Source: Methanoregula sp. (lineage in GTDB: Archaea; Halobacteriota; Methanomicrobia; Methanomicrobiales; Methanospirillaceae). Taken from it: a stretch of 43,451 nt of DNA. Below the pieces are notes generated by a model that did not search any database, was not told the origin of the DNA, and was given only the letters and a program-made list of their open reading frames with translations. Of this stretch, positions 6,762 through 16,367 are shown piece after piece (positions within the stretch are counted from its first letter, which is position 1; each line of letters starts with the position of its first letter). Location: NCBI GenBank assembly GCA_030651815.1, contig JAUSBW010000074.1, positions 1-43,451 of the forward strand, in the 5' to 3' direction. Position numbers and translations under genes: made by a program.

Positions 6762-7726
6762 CTGGTGAGCGCAGCGACAATATCCTGTGTTGTTCTATGT
6801 GGTTCCCCCTCTGGTTCCGGAAGATCAGAAGACCCTTTGAGTGCGGAGAATATTGCGCTGATCGCATCCCCATGCGAAGGGCCATAACCCCCTTCAAGGA
6901 CCAGGGCCAGAGGGTGTTCCGCTGCATCCTGTAATATTCGGGTAAGTGTGCCGAAATCCCCGGGAAATAATAACATATCGCTCTTCGGATCGTCTGATAG
7001 TGCATCCTGACCAGCAGAAACAATCACTACATCCGGTCTGAACTGTTCAAGAGCGGGAATGAACACCTGTTCAAAGACGCATTGGTAATCTGCAATGGTT
7101 GATCCTGATCGCAGCGGTGCATTGATGGTGTACCCTTTACCTTTCCCAGAACCAATTTCATCTATCCAGCCGGTGTGTGGGAATATGTTTCCCTGGTGAA
7201 TGGAGCAATAGAGCACCCGGTCATCCGTATAAAATATCTTCTGTGTACCATTCCCATGATGAAGATCCCAGTCAATAATGGCGACTCGTTCAACGCGGTC
7301 AAGAGCTACAGATGCTGCAATCGCAGCATTATTAAAAATACAGAATCCCATTGCCCTGTCCGGTTCTGCGTGGTGTCCTGGTGGGCGGACAAGGGCAAAG
7401 CTATGTTCGCCATCGATTGAACGGTGCACTGCATCAATTGCAGCACCGGCCGCAAAGGAAGCGACTTCGAATGACTCGCCGTTGACATAGGTGTCCTGGT
7501 CGATGAAATGTTGTCCCCCATGTGAGGAAAACTCGCGTATCATGTGGACATGTGAACGGGTGTGGACGCGGAGGAGATCTTCTTCTTGTGCAATCTCTGG
7601 TTCAATGATCTGTATCCCATCAGGCACACCTGCACATGCTGCATCCATGCGGGCGCTGCTCTCATCATGGTTTTTGATATTATGTCGGGAGAAAATACCC
7701 CCGGTAATTGCGGAACACCTGACCAT
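6749..7726 (-). CDS. Histone-deacetylase-superfamily amidohydrolase (class II HDAC/acetoin utilisation type)
   Basis: From the ATG at 7726 this is a 325-residue protein with the complete arginase/deacetylase active site: RPPGHHA (the charge-relay His pair), IDWDLHHGNGTQ (zinc-binding Asp and His), and LEGGYG (the loop with the catalytic Tyr). The N-terminus shows the HNIKNHDESSARM segment typical of the family. Possible substrates are acetyl-lysine, acetylpolyamines or other N-acyl amides, and sequence does not distinguish them. A TTG at 7753 would add nine residues. A TATA-like TTTAAAAA near 7770-7777 would place the transcript start near 7750, so the TTG cannot be excluded. A gap of 49 bases separates it from aglB. 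Confidence 0.9.
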   Translation of the reverse strand: MVRCSAITGGIFSRHNIKNHDESSARMDAACAGVPDGIQIIEPEIAQEEDLLRVHTRSHVHMIREFSSHGGQHFIDQDTYVNGESFEVASFAAGAAIDAVHRSIDGEHSFALVRPPGHHAEPDRAMGFCIFNNAAIAASVALDRVERVAIIDWDLHHGNGTQKIFYTDDRVLYCSIHQGNIFPHTGWIDEIGSGKGKGYTINAPLRSGSTIADYQCVFEQVFIPALEQFRPDVVIVSAGQDALSDDPKSDMLLFPGDFGTLTRILQDAAEHPLALVLEGGYGPSHGDAISAIFSALKGSSDLPEPEGEPHRTTQDIVAALTRLTT

Positions 7727-7802
7727 AATTGCTGATCGGTACTTTACTTCCAATCTTTGAAAATTGTTGGCTTTTTAAAATGAGAAAAAAGAAGTGAGGA
7801 AA

Positions 7803-10388
7803 TTACTGGATAAGTGTTCCCTGCATTACCGCAGATTCCGGTACATCGTATTGCTTCCCGCTCAAAACTACCTTGTATTTTCCGGTAGTTTTGACATCAT
7901 AAGGATTGCCGGAAGTGGAGTATGGCACAATAAACTCACCGTTGACACTCTCCTGTCTGTAGGTGTACTCCCTGCCAGTGTTAGAGATAACAGGGACTTC
8001 AATAATTCCGTCTCCCTTAATATGCGCTCCTTTGACGTATTCAAAGACTTTCACGTACTTCACGTCCGGTGTCTTTGCATTGAAGACATTGCTGGGGGAC
8101 TCATGGACGAGCCGGTAGTGAAGCAGTGCCGGAACTGTATCTACCGGGAGTGTGATTGCAGGGCTAAGGGCAATCGCATGATATCCGGCAGGTGCTTTTA
8201 AGTTATATTCATCAACGCGGCGTACTGCATCAGAGGCATTCATCGCTTCTGCTCCCGTGATTACCGGCAGCGTGACTTGTGTAATCTCCGGATCTGCATA
8301 CTCGATGTAGTAAACATTTGAAGCGGGGGTCATCGAGCCGTCAAAGTTGTGGAGCCGGGATACAGTTGTGAGGTAATAGGATTGTTTGTTCATCAGGGCG
8401 GGCTCATAACTATTGGGATTGTTCCGCCCGGGTGCAAGCAGTGTCATCTGGTAGGGGGCAGTGGCAAGAGAGCTGTTATACCATGTTGACATCGCCCAGA
8501 ACTTCCCCGTGTCCATCTCAATATCCGTAATAATATACCGGGTGCCAAGATGATCAAGAATGCCATTTGCTGTTTCCTCTGAAGTGGACATGAAATAGTC
8601 AGCCGATCCAGTCCCTCCAGCCACACCTTGCTGGAACGGGTTGGCATTGGGGATCCGCTTTGAGATATAGGTAATCATATGCCCATAGTCCCACCAGGAC
8701 ATGACTCCATACGACCCTTCCGGGAATTTGAAGGTCTTTGGATCGAAGATGGTGTAATAGTTCACTCCCGGATCTGGGGTGTTATTCCCCAACCAGTCAA
8801 GGGACTCACGCCAGTCCGGGTTCATGTTTATCGGGTTGCTTACTGCATTGGAATAGCTGAATGAAACTGAAGTATAAGCAAATAATATACCCAATCCAGC
8901 GATGATAACAATCAATCCGACCATCAGGTAATTGGATCGTGGATGCCCCGCACTCTTTTTAGTGGATTTTTTTGATTTTTTGCCCCTTGCAGGGGTCTCA
9001 TCTGCTGGTTCCTCCGGGTGTGAATCAGGGGAGATGCCGGATACAAGCCGGCAGATATCATCCCGCCCTTTTGTCCAGACAAAACTTACACAGACCGCTG
9101 ACAGGAGCGCGATGTTTATGGCAAGATAATATTCGTACCTGACATGCTGCCAGGTAGATAACAACATGATAAGCGACCAGACAAGCGCAAATACCTGTTC
9201 AGGATGTTCATCCCGCAGGTTGTTATACGCCATGACCAGAATTCCCCCAACCATCAGAACAAGGCCGTAGTTAAAGGTCATCCATGCAAGATCTGTCCCC
9301 CACCCCCGTGCCTCCTGGACCGTGTTGGTGATCGCCTGCTGCCCGAAAAATGCGAAGAGATTACCGATGAGCAGGTTAAAGAGGGCAGGACTTACGACAA
9401 ACAGTACCAGGGCAAAGAAGATTCCACATCCAAGAAGCGTAGCAGGATAGAAGTACCAATTTTTTCCTCTTAAGTAGCGGGCAATAAGATAGAGCACAAC
9501 CGTACCAACGATCAAGCCGATATATGCGAAGATATGACCGAACGAGTAGGTGGAAAGACCCATGCCGGGGTCTTTGAAACCAAATAAAACAAGTCCCAGT
9601 GATGCAATGGCAAATACGACGAAGTTGATGATGACAAGATACTCGCTCGTCCGGTTTTTGTGAACATCGATGACGAACTGTATTACCGTAAATATTCCCG
9701 CAATCATTGCAAAGAGGATCATTGTCGGCATCACAAAGAGGCCAAGCAGGTATGCAATACCCGCCAATGCAGATAATACGGCTGTTTTTTTGTAAGTTTG
9801 AATATTTTTCAGATCAATTATCTTCTCTTTCTCTGAAAGGAGGGCATACATGTAGAATAAGCAGAAGAGGGTGGAAAAGAGGACTTCTGCGATATGGTGA
9901 TCCATATAGCCATATAACGAGCGGTAGAAGAACTGTCCTGTAACTATGGCCGTAAAGCCGGAAGCCAGCAGGCCGGTCTTCCAGTCCCCGCAGGTCTTTC
10001 CTACCCAGTACATGATTACAACAATTGCTGCTGCCATGATAGCGGGAATCACAAGACCCACAGCAATGATCTCCGGCCGTGTTGTTGCACCTGCGATCAT
10101 ACAGCAGATAGCGATGATCATGGGGAAGAGGGGGCCCCAGTAGATTGTCGAACCTGATGGATACAGGGTCATTGGATCAAACCAGGCATATGCGAGATTA
10201 TTGGCAAGCATCTGTTCAACCTGGCGCAGGTTATAGAGCGGGTCATCGCTTCCGACCATCATCAGGATATCCGTATTCCCCATCATAAACATAGGAATGA
10301 GACGGAGCCAGAGGGCGAAGAGTGAGAACAGGGTTACAAGGCCGATGATCAGATACGTTCGGCGGTTTTTTAGATTTAAAAGTACCAT
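7803..10388 (-). CDS. aglB: Archaeal oligosaccharyltransferase AglB (STT3 family)
   Basis: The 861-residue membrane enzyme transfers a lipid-linked oligosaccharide to Asn in Asn-X-Ser/Thr sequons of exported proteins. About 12-13 hydrophobic segments fill residues 12-440. The first external loop carries the catalytic SDDP (47-50). A cytosolic Lys/Ser-rich stretch (PARGKKSKKSTKKSAG) precedes a further membrane segment, and the soluble C-terminal domain begins after it. WWDYG, the sequon-binding signature, is at about residue 565 within GVMSWWDYGHMITY. The C-terminal beta-rich domain ends with NTGREYTYRQES and NGEFIVPYST, typical of Methanomicrobia. It lies downstream of a GT4 glycosyltransferase and UDP-GlcNAc genes in the same direction, which fits N-glycosylation of S-layer and other surface proteins. 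Confidence 0.95.
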   Translation of the reverse strand: MVLLNLKNRRTYLIIGLVTLFSLFALWLRLIPMFMMGNTDILMMVGSDDPLYNLRQVEQMLANNLAYAWFDPMTLYPSGSTIYWGPLFPMIIAICCMIAGATTRPEIIAVGLVIPAIMAAAIVVIMYWVGKTCGDWKTGLLASGFTAIVTGQFFYRSLYGYMDHHIAEVLFSTLFCLFYMYALLSEKEKIIDLKNIQTYKKTAVLSALAGIAYLLGLFVMPTMILFAMIAGIFTVIQFVIDVHKNRTSEYLVIINFVVFAIASLGLVLFGFKDPGMGLSTYSFGHIFAYIGLIVGTVVLYLIARYLRGKNWYFYPATLLGCGIFFALVLFVVSPALFNLLIGNLFAFFGQQAITNTVQEARGWGTDLAWMTFNYGLVLMVGGILVMAYNNLRDEHPEQVFALVWSLIMLLSTWQHVRYEYYLAINIALLSAVCVSFVWTKGRDDICRLVSGISPDSHPEEPADETPARGKKSKKSTKKSAGHPRSNYLMVGLIVIIAGLGILFAYTSVSFSYSNAVSNPINMNPDWRESLDWLGNNTPDPGVNYYTIFDPKTFKFPEGSYGVMSWWDYGHMITYISKRIPNANPFQQGVAGGTGSADYFMSTSEETANGILDHLGTRYIITDIEMDTGKFWAMSTWYNSSLATAPYQMTLLAPGRNNPNSYEPALMNKQSYYLTTVSRLHNFDGSMTPASNVYYIEYADPEITQVTLPVITGAEAMNASDAVRRVDEYNLKAPAGYHAIALSPAITLPVDTVPALLHYRLVHESPSNVFNAKTPDVKYVKVFEYVKGAHIKGDGIIEVPVISNTGREYTYRQESVNGEFIVPYSTSGNPYDVKTTGKYKVVLSGKQYDVPESAVMQGTLIQ

Positions 10389-10452
10389 AAGGCCAACCTT
10401 TCGTGGGTAGTAGGTTTAAAGTTGTGATCATTAATAAATTTGGATGAAATTA

Positions 10453-11586
10453 TCAGAGGATCGACTGTAAAAGAGTCTCAAACTCGCGTGCTTTTTCTTT
10501 CCAACTGTATTTTTCGAGATTAATGGAAAAAGTGACCGGGTTATTCATCAATCTCTTAATCTCTGAGATATACTCTTCCTGCGTCCGGTAGACCGACAAA
10601 TCAGGCCCCCCGATGCGGGTAACATCAGGTATTGGCCGCATCAGGATCGGTTTTCCACAGGCTGAATACTCAAAGAATTTGTTGGGGAGTGCAATATCTC
10701 CCCACTGGGGTGGTGAGAGGGGGATGGTGCAGACATCCATGCAGGCGATATACTGCGGTAATTCATGATAGGGTTTGGTCCCGGCAAAAATCACATGATC
10801 TGAAATGCCAAGATCCGCCACCAGTTTCTTTAGTTCTGCTTCATAATTGGTGAACAGCGAACCTCCAACTACCAGTATTTTTGTGGAAGGATGATATCGG
10901 ATCAATTCCGGAAGGGCGTTGATCATCTCATCAATGGCATACCAGCGTTCAACACTCCCGCAGAACCCGATGATGAAATCATCTGCATGAAAGTTAAGTT
11001 CCTTTCTTTTTTCGCTCCCATCCATTGGTTTGAAAATATCAGTATCCACGCCATTTGTGATCAGATCTGCCGAAAAACCGTGTCTTTTTAGTTTTTCGAC
11101 AAGCGAAGGGGAGACTGTGGTAATTTTATCACTGTGAGTCAGGTTTCTTTTCGTAATTGCCCAGACACTTCTTCTGACGGTTTCCTGCACAACTCTGGTT
11201 TTAAAATACGCAGCAGCAGAGTCAGGGAACCAGTCCTTGAGGTCAAATACGACCGGCACCTGGTATTTTTTTGCTGCATGGATGACTGCTGTGCCGGCAA
11301 GCACATGGGCAGCAACCACCACATCAATGCCCTGGTTACGGATAATCTTGTTGAATATATGGAAATGATACGGAGTATTGAACGTATAATGTAAAAGGGG
11401 ACTGGTAAAGGGGAATTGTGTTGCCTCTTCTACTATGAGGCGGGTAGGGCGTGTTTCCCCACGGCTGACATGAAAGTGGGCAACGTGTACCTCATGGTGG
11501 CGCGCCAGTTCTTCGAATATGTAATGGTGGCGTGAAGGGATGGGGTGGTGGATATAGTCCTGTGTTGATACAAGAAGAATCTTCAT
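10453..11586 (-). CDS. GT4-family glycosyltransferase (group 1)
   Basis: The 377-residue protein has the GT-B two-domain layout. The N-terminal acceptor domain begins MKILLVSTQDYIHHPIPSRHH. The C-terminal nucleotide-sugar domain shows VDTDIFKP, GFCGSVERWYAIDEMI, VIFAGTKPYHELP and PNKFFEYSACGKPIL, the last being the E-x7-E-type donor-binding loop. No membrane segment is evident, so it probably acts at the cytosolic face of the membrane on a lipid-linked sugar. Its place between the acyltransferase/GlmS genes and aglB suggests it builds the glycan that AglB transfers. Donor and linkage cannot be read from sequence. Confidence 0.88.
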   Translation of the reverse strand: MKILLVSTQDYIHHPIPSRHHYIFEELARHHEVHVAHFHVSRGETRPTRLIVEEATQFPFTSPLLHYTFNTPYHFHIFNKIIRNQGIDVVVAAHVLAGTAVIHAAKKYQVPVVFDLKDWFPDSAAAYFKTRVVQETVRRSVWAITKRNLTHSDKITTVSPSLVEKLKRHGFSADLITNGVDTDIFKPMDGSEKRKELNFHADDFIIGFCGSVERWYAIDEMINALPELIRYHPSTKILVVGGSLFTNYEAELKKLVADLGISDHVIFAGTKPYHELPQYIACMDVCTIPLSPPQWGDIALPNKFFEYSACGKPILMRPIPDVTRIGGPDLSVYRTQEEYISEIKRLMNNPVTFSINLEKYSWKEKAREFETLLQSIL

Positions 11587-11635
11587 GAGGCATCCGGTAG
11601 TTTTTAAAGGGCTGTGATTTGCTGTTTGCTTTAGT

Positions 11636-12238
11636 TTACCTGGTATCAGGTTTCATTATCTTTGGTAAATCCCTGATCTTTGCCGGTGCACCAATCGCCA
11701 TCATATAATCGGGTACATCACGGGTCACGATAGCGCCGGCAGCAACAAGTGCTCCTTTTCCGATACAAACTCCCGGAAGCAGGGTAGCGTTTGCTCCGAT
11801 TGCGGCACCATCTTTTATTATTGGGCCATCAAGTCCACCGATACGGCTTGGAGGATACCGGTCATTTGTGAAGATTGCATTTGGCCCGACAAAAACATGA
11901 TTCCCTATCCGGGTATTTGTCGGTAAGTATACCCGGCTCTGGAGGCTTACATCGTTTCCTATGGTAGTGTGACCATCAATTACAGTTGCCGTACCAATGG
12001 AAACCCTATCTCCCATACGGGTCTCTTCGCGGATCACCACGTTATGACCTGTCTGAAAAAAATCTCCTGCGATCACATCGCAATAGAGGATGGTACCTGA
12101 GCGGATCACTGAATTTTTTCCTATTGTAGTACCTGTAAAACCGGTTTTTTGCATCTTGTCCCGTGAGGGAAAACCAAGGGTCACCGGTTCGAATATCTGT
12201 GCATCCGGGCCAAGACTATTGATGCCATATTCAATCAT
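11636..12238 (-). CDS. Left-handed beta-helix (hexapeptide repeat) acyltransferase
   Basis: The 200-residue protein is almost wholly hexapeptide repeats, such as [20 protein letters not shown] and [12 protein letters not shown], followed by a loop ([13 protein letters not shown]) and more repeats ([14 protein letters not shown]) ending in a Pro-rich helix ([12 protein letters not shown]). This architecture matches WbpD/PglD-type sugar N-acetyltransferases. The TNDRYPPS loop resembles the one carrying catalytic residues in those enzymes. It overlaps glmS by 4 nt (ATGA), so the two are translated together. A likely job is N- or O-acetylation of a nucleotide-linked amino sugar for the N-glycan. 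The substrate is inferred from context. Confidence 0.85.
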   Translation of the reverse strand: MIEYGINSLGPDAQIFEPVTLGFPSRDKMQKTGFTGTTIGKNSVIRSGTILYCDVIAGDFFQTGHNVVIREETRMGDRVSIGTATVIDGHTTIGNDVSLQSRVYLPTNTRIGNHVFVGPNAIFTNDRYPPSRIGGLDGPIIKDGAAIGANATLLPGVCIGKGALVAAGAIVTRDVPDYMMAIGAPAKIRDLPKIMKPDTR

Positions 12239-13980
12239 TCAACGGTCACGCTCTTTGCAAGATTTCTGGGTCTATCGACATCCCGCCCCAATGCAACTGC
12301 TGTATAATAAGCGAGAAGCTGGAGCACCACAAGGCTGGTGAGCACCTGAACAAAGGGGGAAGTGCTGGGAATTGGGATAAAAATATCGACAATATCAGGA
12401 AGTTCATTATCCCCCTCGCTTCCAATGGCAATCACCGGTGCACCACGTGCTTTCATCTCTTTGATATTGGAAACCATCACCCCATACGTATCCCCCGGTG
12501 TGCAGAGTGCAATGACCGGTGTTTCCGATGTGAGCAGGGCAAACGGGCCGTGTTTGAGTTCTCCTGCTGCATATCCCTCGGCATGGATGTACGAGATCTC
12601 CTTCATCTTCAGTGCCCCTTCAAGTGCAACAGCATAGAACGGACCGCGACCCACATAAAAAATGTCTTTAGCCCCAGTACAAACTGAGATCGCATCAGTA
12701 AGATCGATTAGCAGAATCTCCTCAATCGCCTGGTGGGCATGCAGGAGCATATCGTTGCACTTTCTGTCGGCGATATTGTTGACGATCTGCATCAGCACAG
12801 CAAGCTGGGCGATAAATGATTTCGTTGCAGCTACGCTGATCTCAGGTCCTGCCCGCATGAATATGGTTACATCGGCAAGCCGGCTCACACTACTTCCTAA
12901 TATATTGGTGATTGCAAGTGTCCTGCAGTTGTGTGCTTTTGCCTGTTTGAGTGCTGTGAGTGTATCGGCAGTCTCACCGGACTGGGTGATACCGATTACC
13001 AGTCCTTCAACCGGGGGAGGATAATATTTGTACTCTGATGCAAATTCAAGCCGGACGGGAACCCTGCAGGACTCTTCAAGGAGATACTTAAAGATGAGTC
13101 CGGAATGATATGAGGAGCCACAGGCAACAACGGTGATGGATGTGGGATGATGGACAAAACCCGGAAGTGTTTCAGAATTTACCGCACGGATGGTATTATA
13201 GAATGCCTGAGGTTGTTCATAGATCTCTTTGAGCATATAATGTGCAAACCCGCCTTTTTTAACATCCTCAAGTGACCAGTCTATAAGTTCCAGGGGTCGT
13301 ATTACCCGGGTTCCCTGATTGTATATAGTCACCTCACCCTCGCTGATGGTGGCAATATCCCCATCCTCAAGAAACATGGCGCGTTCAGTGTGTTCGAGTA
13401 TGGGTGTCATATCCGATGCAGCAAAGGTCTCCCCGTCACCAATTCCGATCACAAGCGGACTTGCGTTTCTTGCCACGATCATCTGTTCTTCATTATCAGC
13501 AATGACAAGCAGGGCATAGGATCCTTCAAGTTTCGGGACAACTGTCTGGACTGCAAGGAGGAGGTCATTTTTCTTTCCATATTCCTCCTCTATGAGATGA
13601 ACGACAACTTCTGTATCCGTGTCTGAACGAAACGTATGCCCCCGGGTTTTGAGTTGTCTTTTTAATTCTGCATAATTTTCAATGATCCCGTTGTGGACAA
13701 TGGCGATCGTTCCTGTACAGTCCAGATGGGGATGTGCGTTTGCATCATTTGGAATACCATGGGTTGCCCATCGCGTGTGACCTATGCCGATCTTTCCTTT
13801 TAACCGTATAGCCGATCGGGCATTTTCAGATATTCTTCCCTTGTGCTTATCCAGTTCAAGGGACTTTCCGATCGTTGCCACTCCGAATGAATCGTATCCC
13901 CGATATTCGAGTTTTTTCAATCCTTCAACGATCAGGGGTGCAGCTTCTCTCCTGCCGACATACCCGACAATACCGCACAC
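12235..13980 (-). CDS. glmS: Glutamine-fructose-6-phosphate aminotransferase (isomerising)
   Basis: The 581-residue enzyme makes glucosamine-6-phosphate from fructose-6-phosphate and glutamine, the entry step to UDP-GlcNAc. The class II glutaminase domain (about 1-220) starts MCGIVGYVG, so Cys becomes the N-terminal nucleophile after Met removal, and it carries HTRWATHG. Two SIS isomerase domains follow (about 260-560), with [20 protein letters not shown] and the C-terminal NLAKSVTVE, which is nearly invariant in GlmS. The start is GTG at 13980, one base after the GlmU-like gene ends. It overlaps the downstream acyltransferase by 4 nt. Confidence 0.96.
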   Translation of the reverse strand: MCGIVGYVGRREAAPLIVEGLKKLEYRGYDSFGVATIGKSLELDKHKGRISENARSAIRLKGKIGIGHTRWATHGIPNDANAHPHLDCTGTIAIVHNGIIENYAELKRQLKTRGHTFRSDTDTEVVVHLIEEEYGKKNDLLLAVQTVVPKLEGSYALLVIADNEEQMIVARNASPLVIGIGDGETFAASDMTPILEHTERAMFLEDGDIATISEGEVTIYNQGTRVIRPLELIDWSLEDVKKGGFAHYMLKEIYEQPQAFYNTIRAVNSETLPGFVHHPTSITVVACGSSYHSGLIFKYLLEESCRVPVRLEFASEYKYYPPPVEGLVIGITQSGETADTLTALKQAKAHNCRTLAITNILGSSVSRLADVTIFMRAGPEISVAATKSFIAQLAVLMQIVNNIADRKCNDMLLHAHQAIEEILLIDLTDAISVCTGAKDIFYVGRGPFYAVALEGALKMKEISYIHAEGYAAGELKHGPFALLTSETPVIALCTPGDTYGVMVSNIKEMKARGAPVIAIGSEGDNELPDIVDIFIPIPSTSPFVQVLTSLVVLQLLAYYTAVALGRDVDRPRNLAKSVTVE

Positions 13981-13981
13981 G

Positions 13982-15136
13982 TTACATCACCGTAGAGCCG
14001 TCCGGGATATTCCGGGATTTCAGACAGCCCTGTTCCTCAATAGTTACATTGTTTCCGATAATGCAGTTGTGATACAGGGAAAACGACCCGCCTTTCACAC
14101 CATCTCCAAAGATTGCTCCGAATTCCGATCGTGTTACACAACCTTCAATCTCTAAAAGACCACTCGCCGGGCTTGCAGAGGTATGATCCGCAAGAGTACA
14201 CCGCTCCCCCAGTACAGTATCCTTGATCAGGGAATGTGATCCAATCATGGAATCATCCATGATCAGGGTATTTCCTATGGAGGTGAATGGTTCAATCGTG
14301 ACCCGTGAACCGATGCTTGTGTTGGGCAGTATGCAACAGTTCGGACCTATGGTGCAATCATTTCCTATAATAACCGGTCCTGTGATGACGGTATTGGGAC
14401 CTATTGATGTGCACTTCCCGATCCTTACTGCCCCCTGAATGATGGTCTGCCTGCTTGTAGTTCCCTCCCGGGCGGGGGTGAGGGTGCTCAAAAGGCGACG
14501 GTTCATCTTGAGCAGATCCCATGCAAAGATTGCATCCTGCCAGTCATCAGCAGGAATTGCCTGAATCTGCTCCCCTTCATCGATCATCAAAGAGATTGCG
14601 TCAGTGATGTCATTTCCGTGTATTTTGGAGAAGAAATCCTTTTTCAGGGAGTAAATGCCGGTACTCACCATGAAGCTGGGGGCATGTTCAGGTTTCTCGA
14701 TAATCTGGGTTACACAACCGTTTTCCAGCATTACAACCCCGAAATTCGATGGATTGGGATGTTCTTTTACCAGCATTGCATTGGGAATATCTTTAATGTG
14801 TGCAATTGATTGGGGGTCAATGTAATTATCCCCGGGCAGGAGGAGAAAATCCCCGGAAATTTTTGACTCCGCACATAAAAGAGCGTGTGCAGTGCCCAGT
14901 TGCTTGGTCTGAACCACCACTTCTATGGGTATATCCAGCTGGTTTAAAAAACGGGTTACCTGTTCTTTTCTGTACCCGACAACGACTACAATGTCGCGTA
15001 TTCCATTTTTCAATAGTGCTTCAATCACATATTCGATGATAGGCCGGTTTGCTACCGGGATCATCGCTTTGGGTCGGCCCCTTGTGAGCGGGCGCACTCG
15101 TTTTCCCTCTCCTGCTGCTAAAATGACTGCCTGCAT
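13982..15136 (-). CDS. GlmU-like sugar-1-phosphate nucleotidylyltransferase with beta-helix domain (paralogue 2)
   Basis: From the ATG at 15136 the protein has 384 residues. The N-terminal nucleotidyltransferase domain (about 1-225) has LAAGEGKRVRPLT, a Lys in GRPKAMIPVANRP, QTKQLGTAHAL and the metal-binding Asp in LPGDNYID. The C-terminal part is a left-handed beta-helix of hexapeptide repeats. It lacks the PHxNYxGD segment of the acetyltransferase site that the adjacent paralogue keeps. It may therefore only make an NDP-sugar (UDP- or dTDP-hexose) or have another acyl specificity. The ATG at 15136 is 8 bases after the paralogue ends; a longer reading would add 13 residues overlapping that gene. 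It sits 1 base before glmS. Confidence 0.88.
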   Translation of the reverse strand: MQAVILAAGEGKRVRPLTRGRPKAMIPVANRPIIEYVIEALLKNGIRDIVVVVGYRKEQVTRFLNQLDIPIEVVVQTKQLGTAHALLCAESKISGDFLLLPGDNYIDPQSIAHIKDIPNAMLVKEHPNPSNFGVVMLENGCVTQIIEKPEHAPSFMVSTGIYSLKKDFFSKIHGNDITDAISLMIDEGEQIQAIPADDWQDAIFAWDLLKMNRRLLSTLTPAREGTTSRQTIIQGAVRIGKCTSIGPNTVITGPVIIGNDCTIGPNCCILPNTSIGSRVTIEPFTSIGNTLIMDDSMIGSHSLIKDTVLGERCTLADHTSASPASGLLEIEGCVTRSEFGAIFGDGVKGGSFSLYHNCIIGNNVTIEEQGCLKSRNIPDGSTVM

Positions 15137-15144
15137 TTTCTCAC

Positions 15145-16344
15145 CTAACGGATTGTTGCTTTGTCCCCGATGCATCCCTCAATCGAGGAATTGGGCGCAA
15201 ACTGTGCCCCGCTCCCTATCATCGAACCGACATTGATGGAACTATTAATTCCAAATGAAACATCGTCTCCAATCACAGCCCCGAATTTTTTTCTTCGCGT
15301 ATCTGTTCCGCACACTTTGACATTCTCATGATCATGACGGAGGTTTGCAAGTTTTGTTCCTGCGCCAAAGTTACACCCGGATCCAATTACGGAATCCCCG
15401 ATATAGTTGAAGTGGGGGATTTTTGTTCCGCTCATAATAATTGAATTTTTTATCTCAGAACAATGCCCGATATGGCAGTCATCGCCAATGCTGGTAGCCC
15501 CGCGGATATATGCGTGGGGCCCTATGCGACAATTTTTCCCTATGATACATGGCCCCTCAATATAGGTTCCCGATTTTATAACGCTTCCTTTCCCGATATC
15601 AACTGAACCGTGCAGGTATACACCCTCTTCAACCGTGCCGGCATTTTTCGCATCAAGAGATTCCATCAGGATAGTATTGGCATCAAGCATATCCCACGGG
15701 TGCCCGACGTCCATCCAGTAGGACAGGTGGTAGGCTTTCAGTTTCTTTTCTGCAATTGACCCTGTAAGGGCATCAGTGAGTTCAAGTTCACCTCTTGGAG
15801 ATGGTTGTACCCGATCGATTAGATCGAAGATCTCCTGAGAGAAAAGATATGCCCCGGCATTGATCAGCTTGGATTTGGGCTGTTTTGATTTCTCTTCAAG
15901 TGAAGTCACAAAACCCCCTTCCACCAGAACCACCCCGTAGTCCCCGGGATGGTCCGTTGTGCTGATACCCATGCATGGAGCTGGCTGGCTGCAGAGGTTT
16001 TCAATATCGCAGGTTTTTAGGATCATATCTCCGTTCATGAGAAGAAACGGCCCCGTAACCAGATCACGGGCAGATCGAACTGCATCGGCAGTCCCGTGCT
16101 GGTGTCGCTGGGCAGCATAGGCAATACGAATCCCCCATTCAGATCCGTTCCCAAAATACTTCCGGATCTCCCGTTCTCCATACCCGACAACGAAAACAAA
16201 ATCGGTGATACCTGCGTCACGAGCTGCAAGAACTAAGTGCTCCATCATCGGACGGTTAGCGAGCGGGAGCATCACCTTCGGGCGCTTCGCCGTGAGAGGA
16301 CGCATCCGCTTTCCCTCTCCTGCGGCGAGCACGACACATTCCAT
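15145..16344 (-). CDS. glmU: Bifunctional GlmU-like UDP-GlcNAc pyrophosphorylase/GlcN-1-P acetyltransferase (paralogue 1)
   Basis: The 399-residue protein has an N-terminal nucleotidyltransferase domain with LAAGEGKRMRPLT (6-18), KRPKVMLPLANRP, QRHQHGTADAV and LMNGDMIL. The C-terminal beta-helix keeps KIPHFNYIGDSVIG, which matches the catalytic-His PHxxYxGD segment of bacterial GlmU acetyltransferase. It likely performs both the acetylation of GlcN-1-P and the uridylylation to UDP-GlcNAc, as shown for archaeal homologues such as Sulfolobus ST0452. It lies between glmM and a diverged paralogue. ATG start at 16344. Confidence 0.9.
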   Translation of the reverse strand: MECVVLAAGEGKRMRPLTAKRPKVMLPLANRPMMEHLVLAARDAGITDFVFVVGYGEREIRKYFGNGSEWGIRIAYAAQRHQHGTADAVRSARDLVTGPFLLMNGDMILKTCDIENLCSQPAPCMGISTTDHPGDYGVVLVEGGFVTSLEEKSKQPKSKLINAGAYLFSQEIFDLIDRVQPSPRGELELTDALTGSIAEKKLKAYHLSYWMDVGHPWDMLDANTILMESLDAKNAGTVEEGVYLHGSVDIGKGSVIKSGTYIEGPCIIGKNCRIGPHAYIRGATSIGDDCHIGHCSEIKNSIIMSGTKIPHFNYIGDSVIGSGCNFGAGTKLANLRHDHENVKVCGTDTRRKKFGAVIGDDVSFGINSSINVGSMIGSGAQFAPNSSIEGCIGDKATIR

Positions 16345-16367
16345 ACGTACAGCTCCTCTTACAACAT

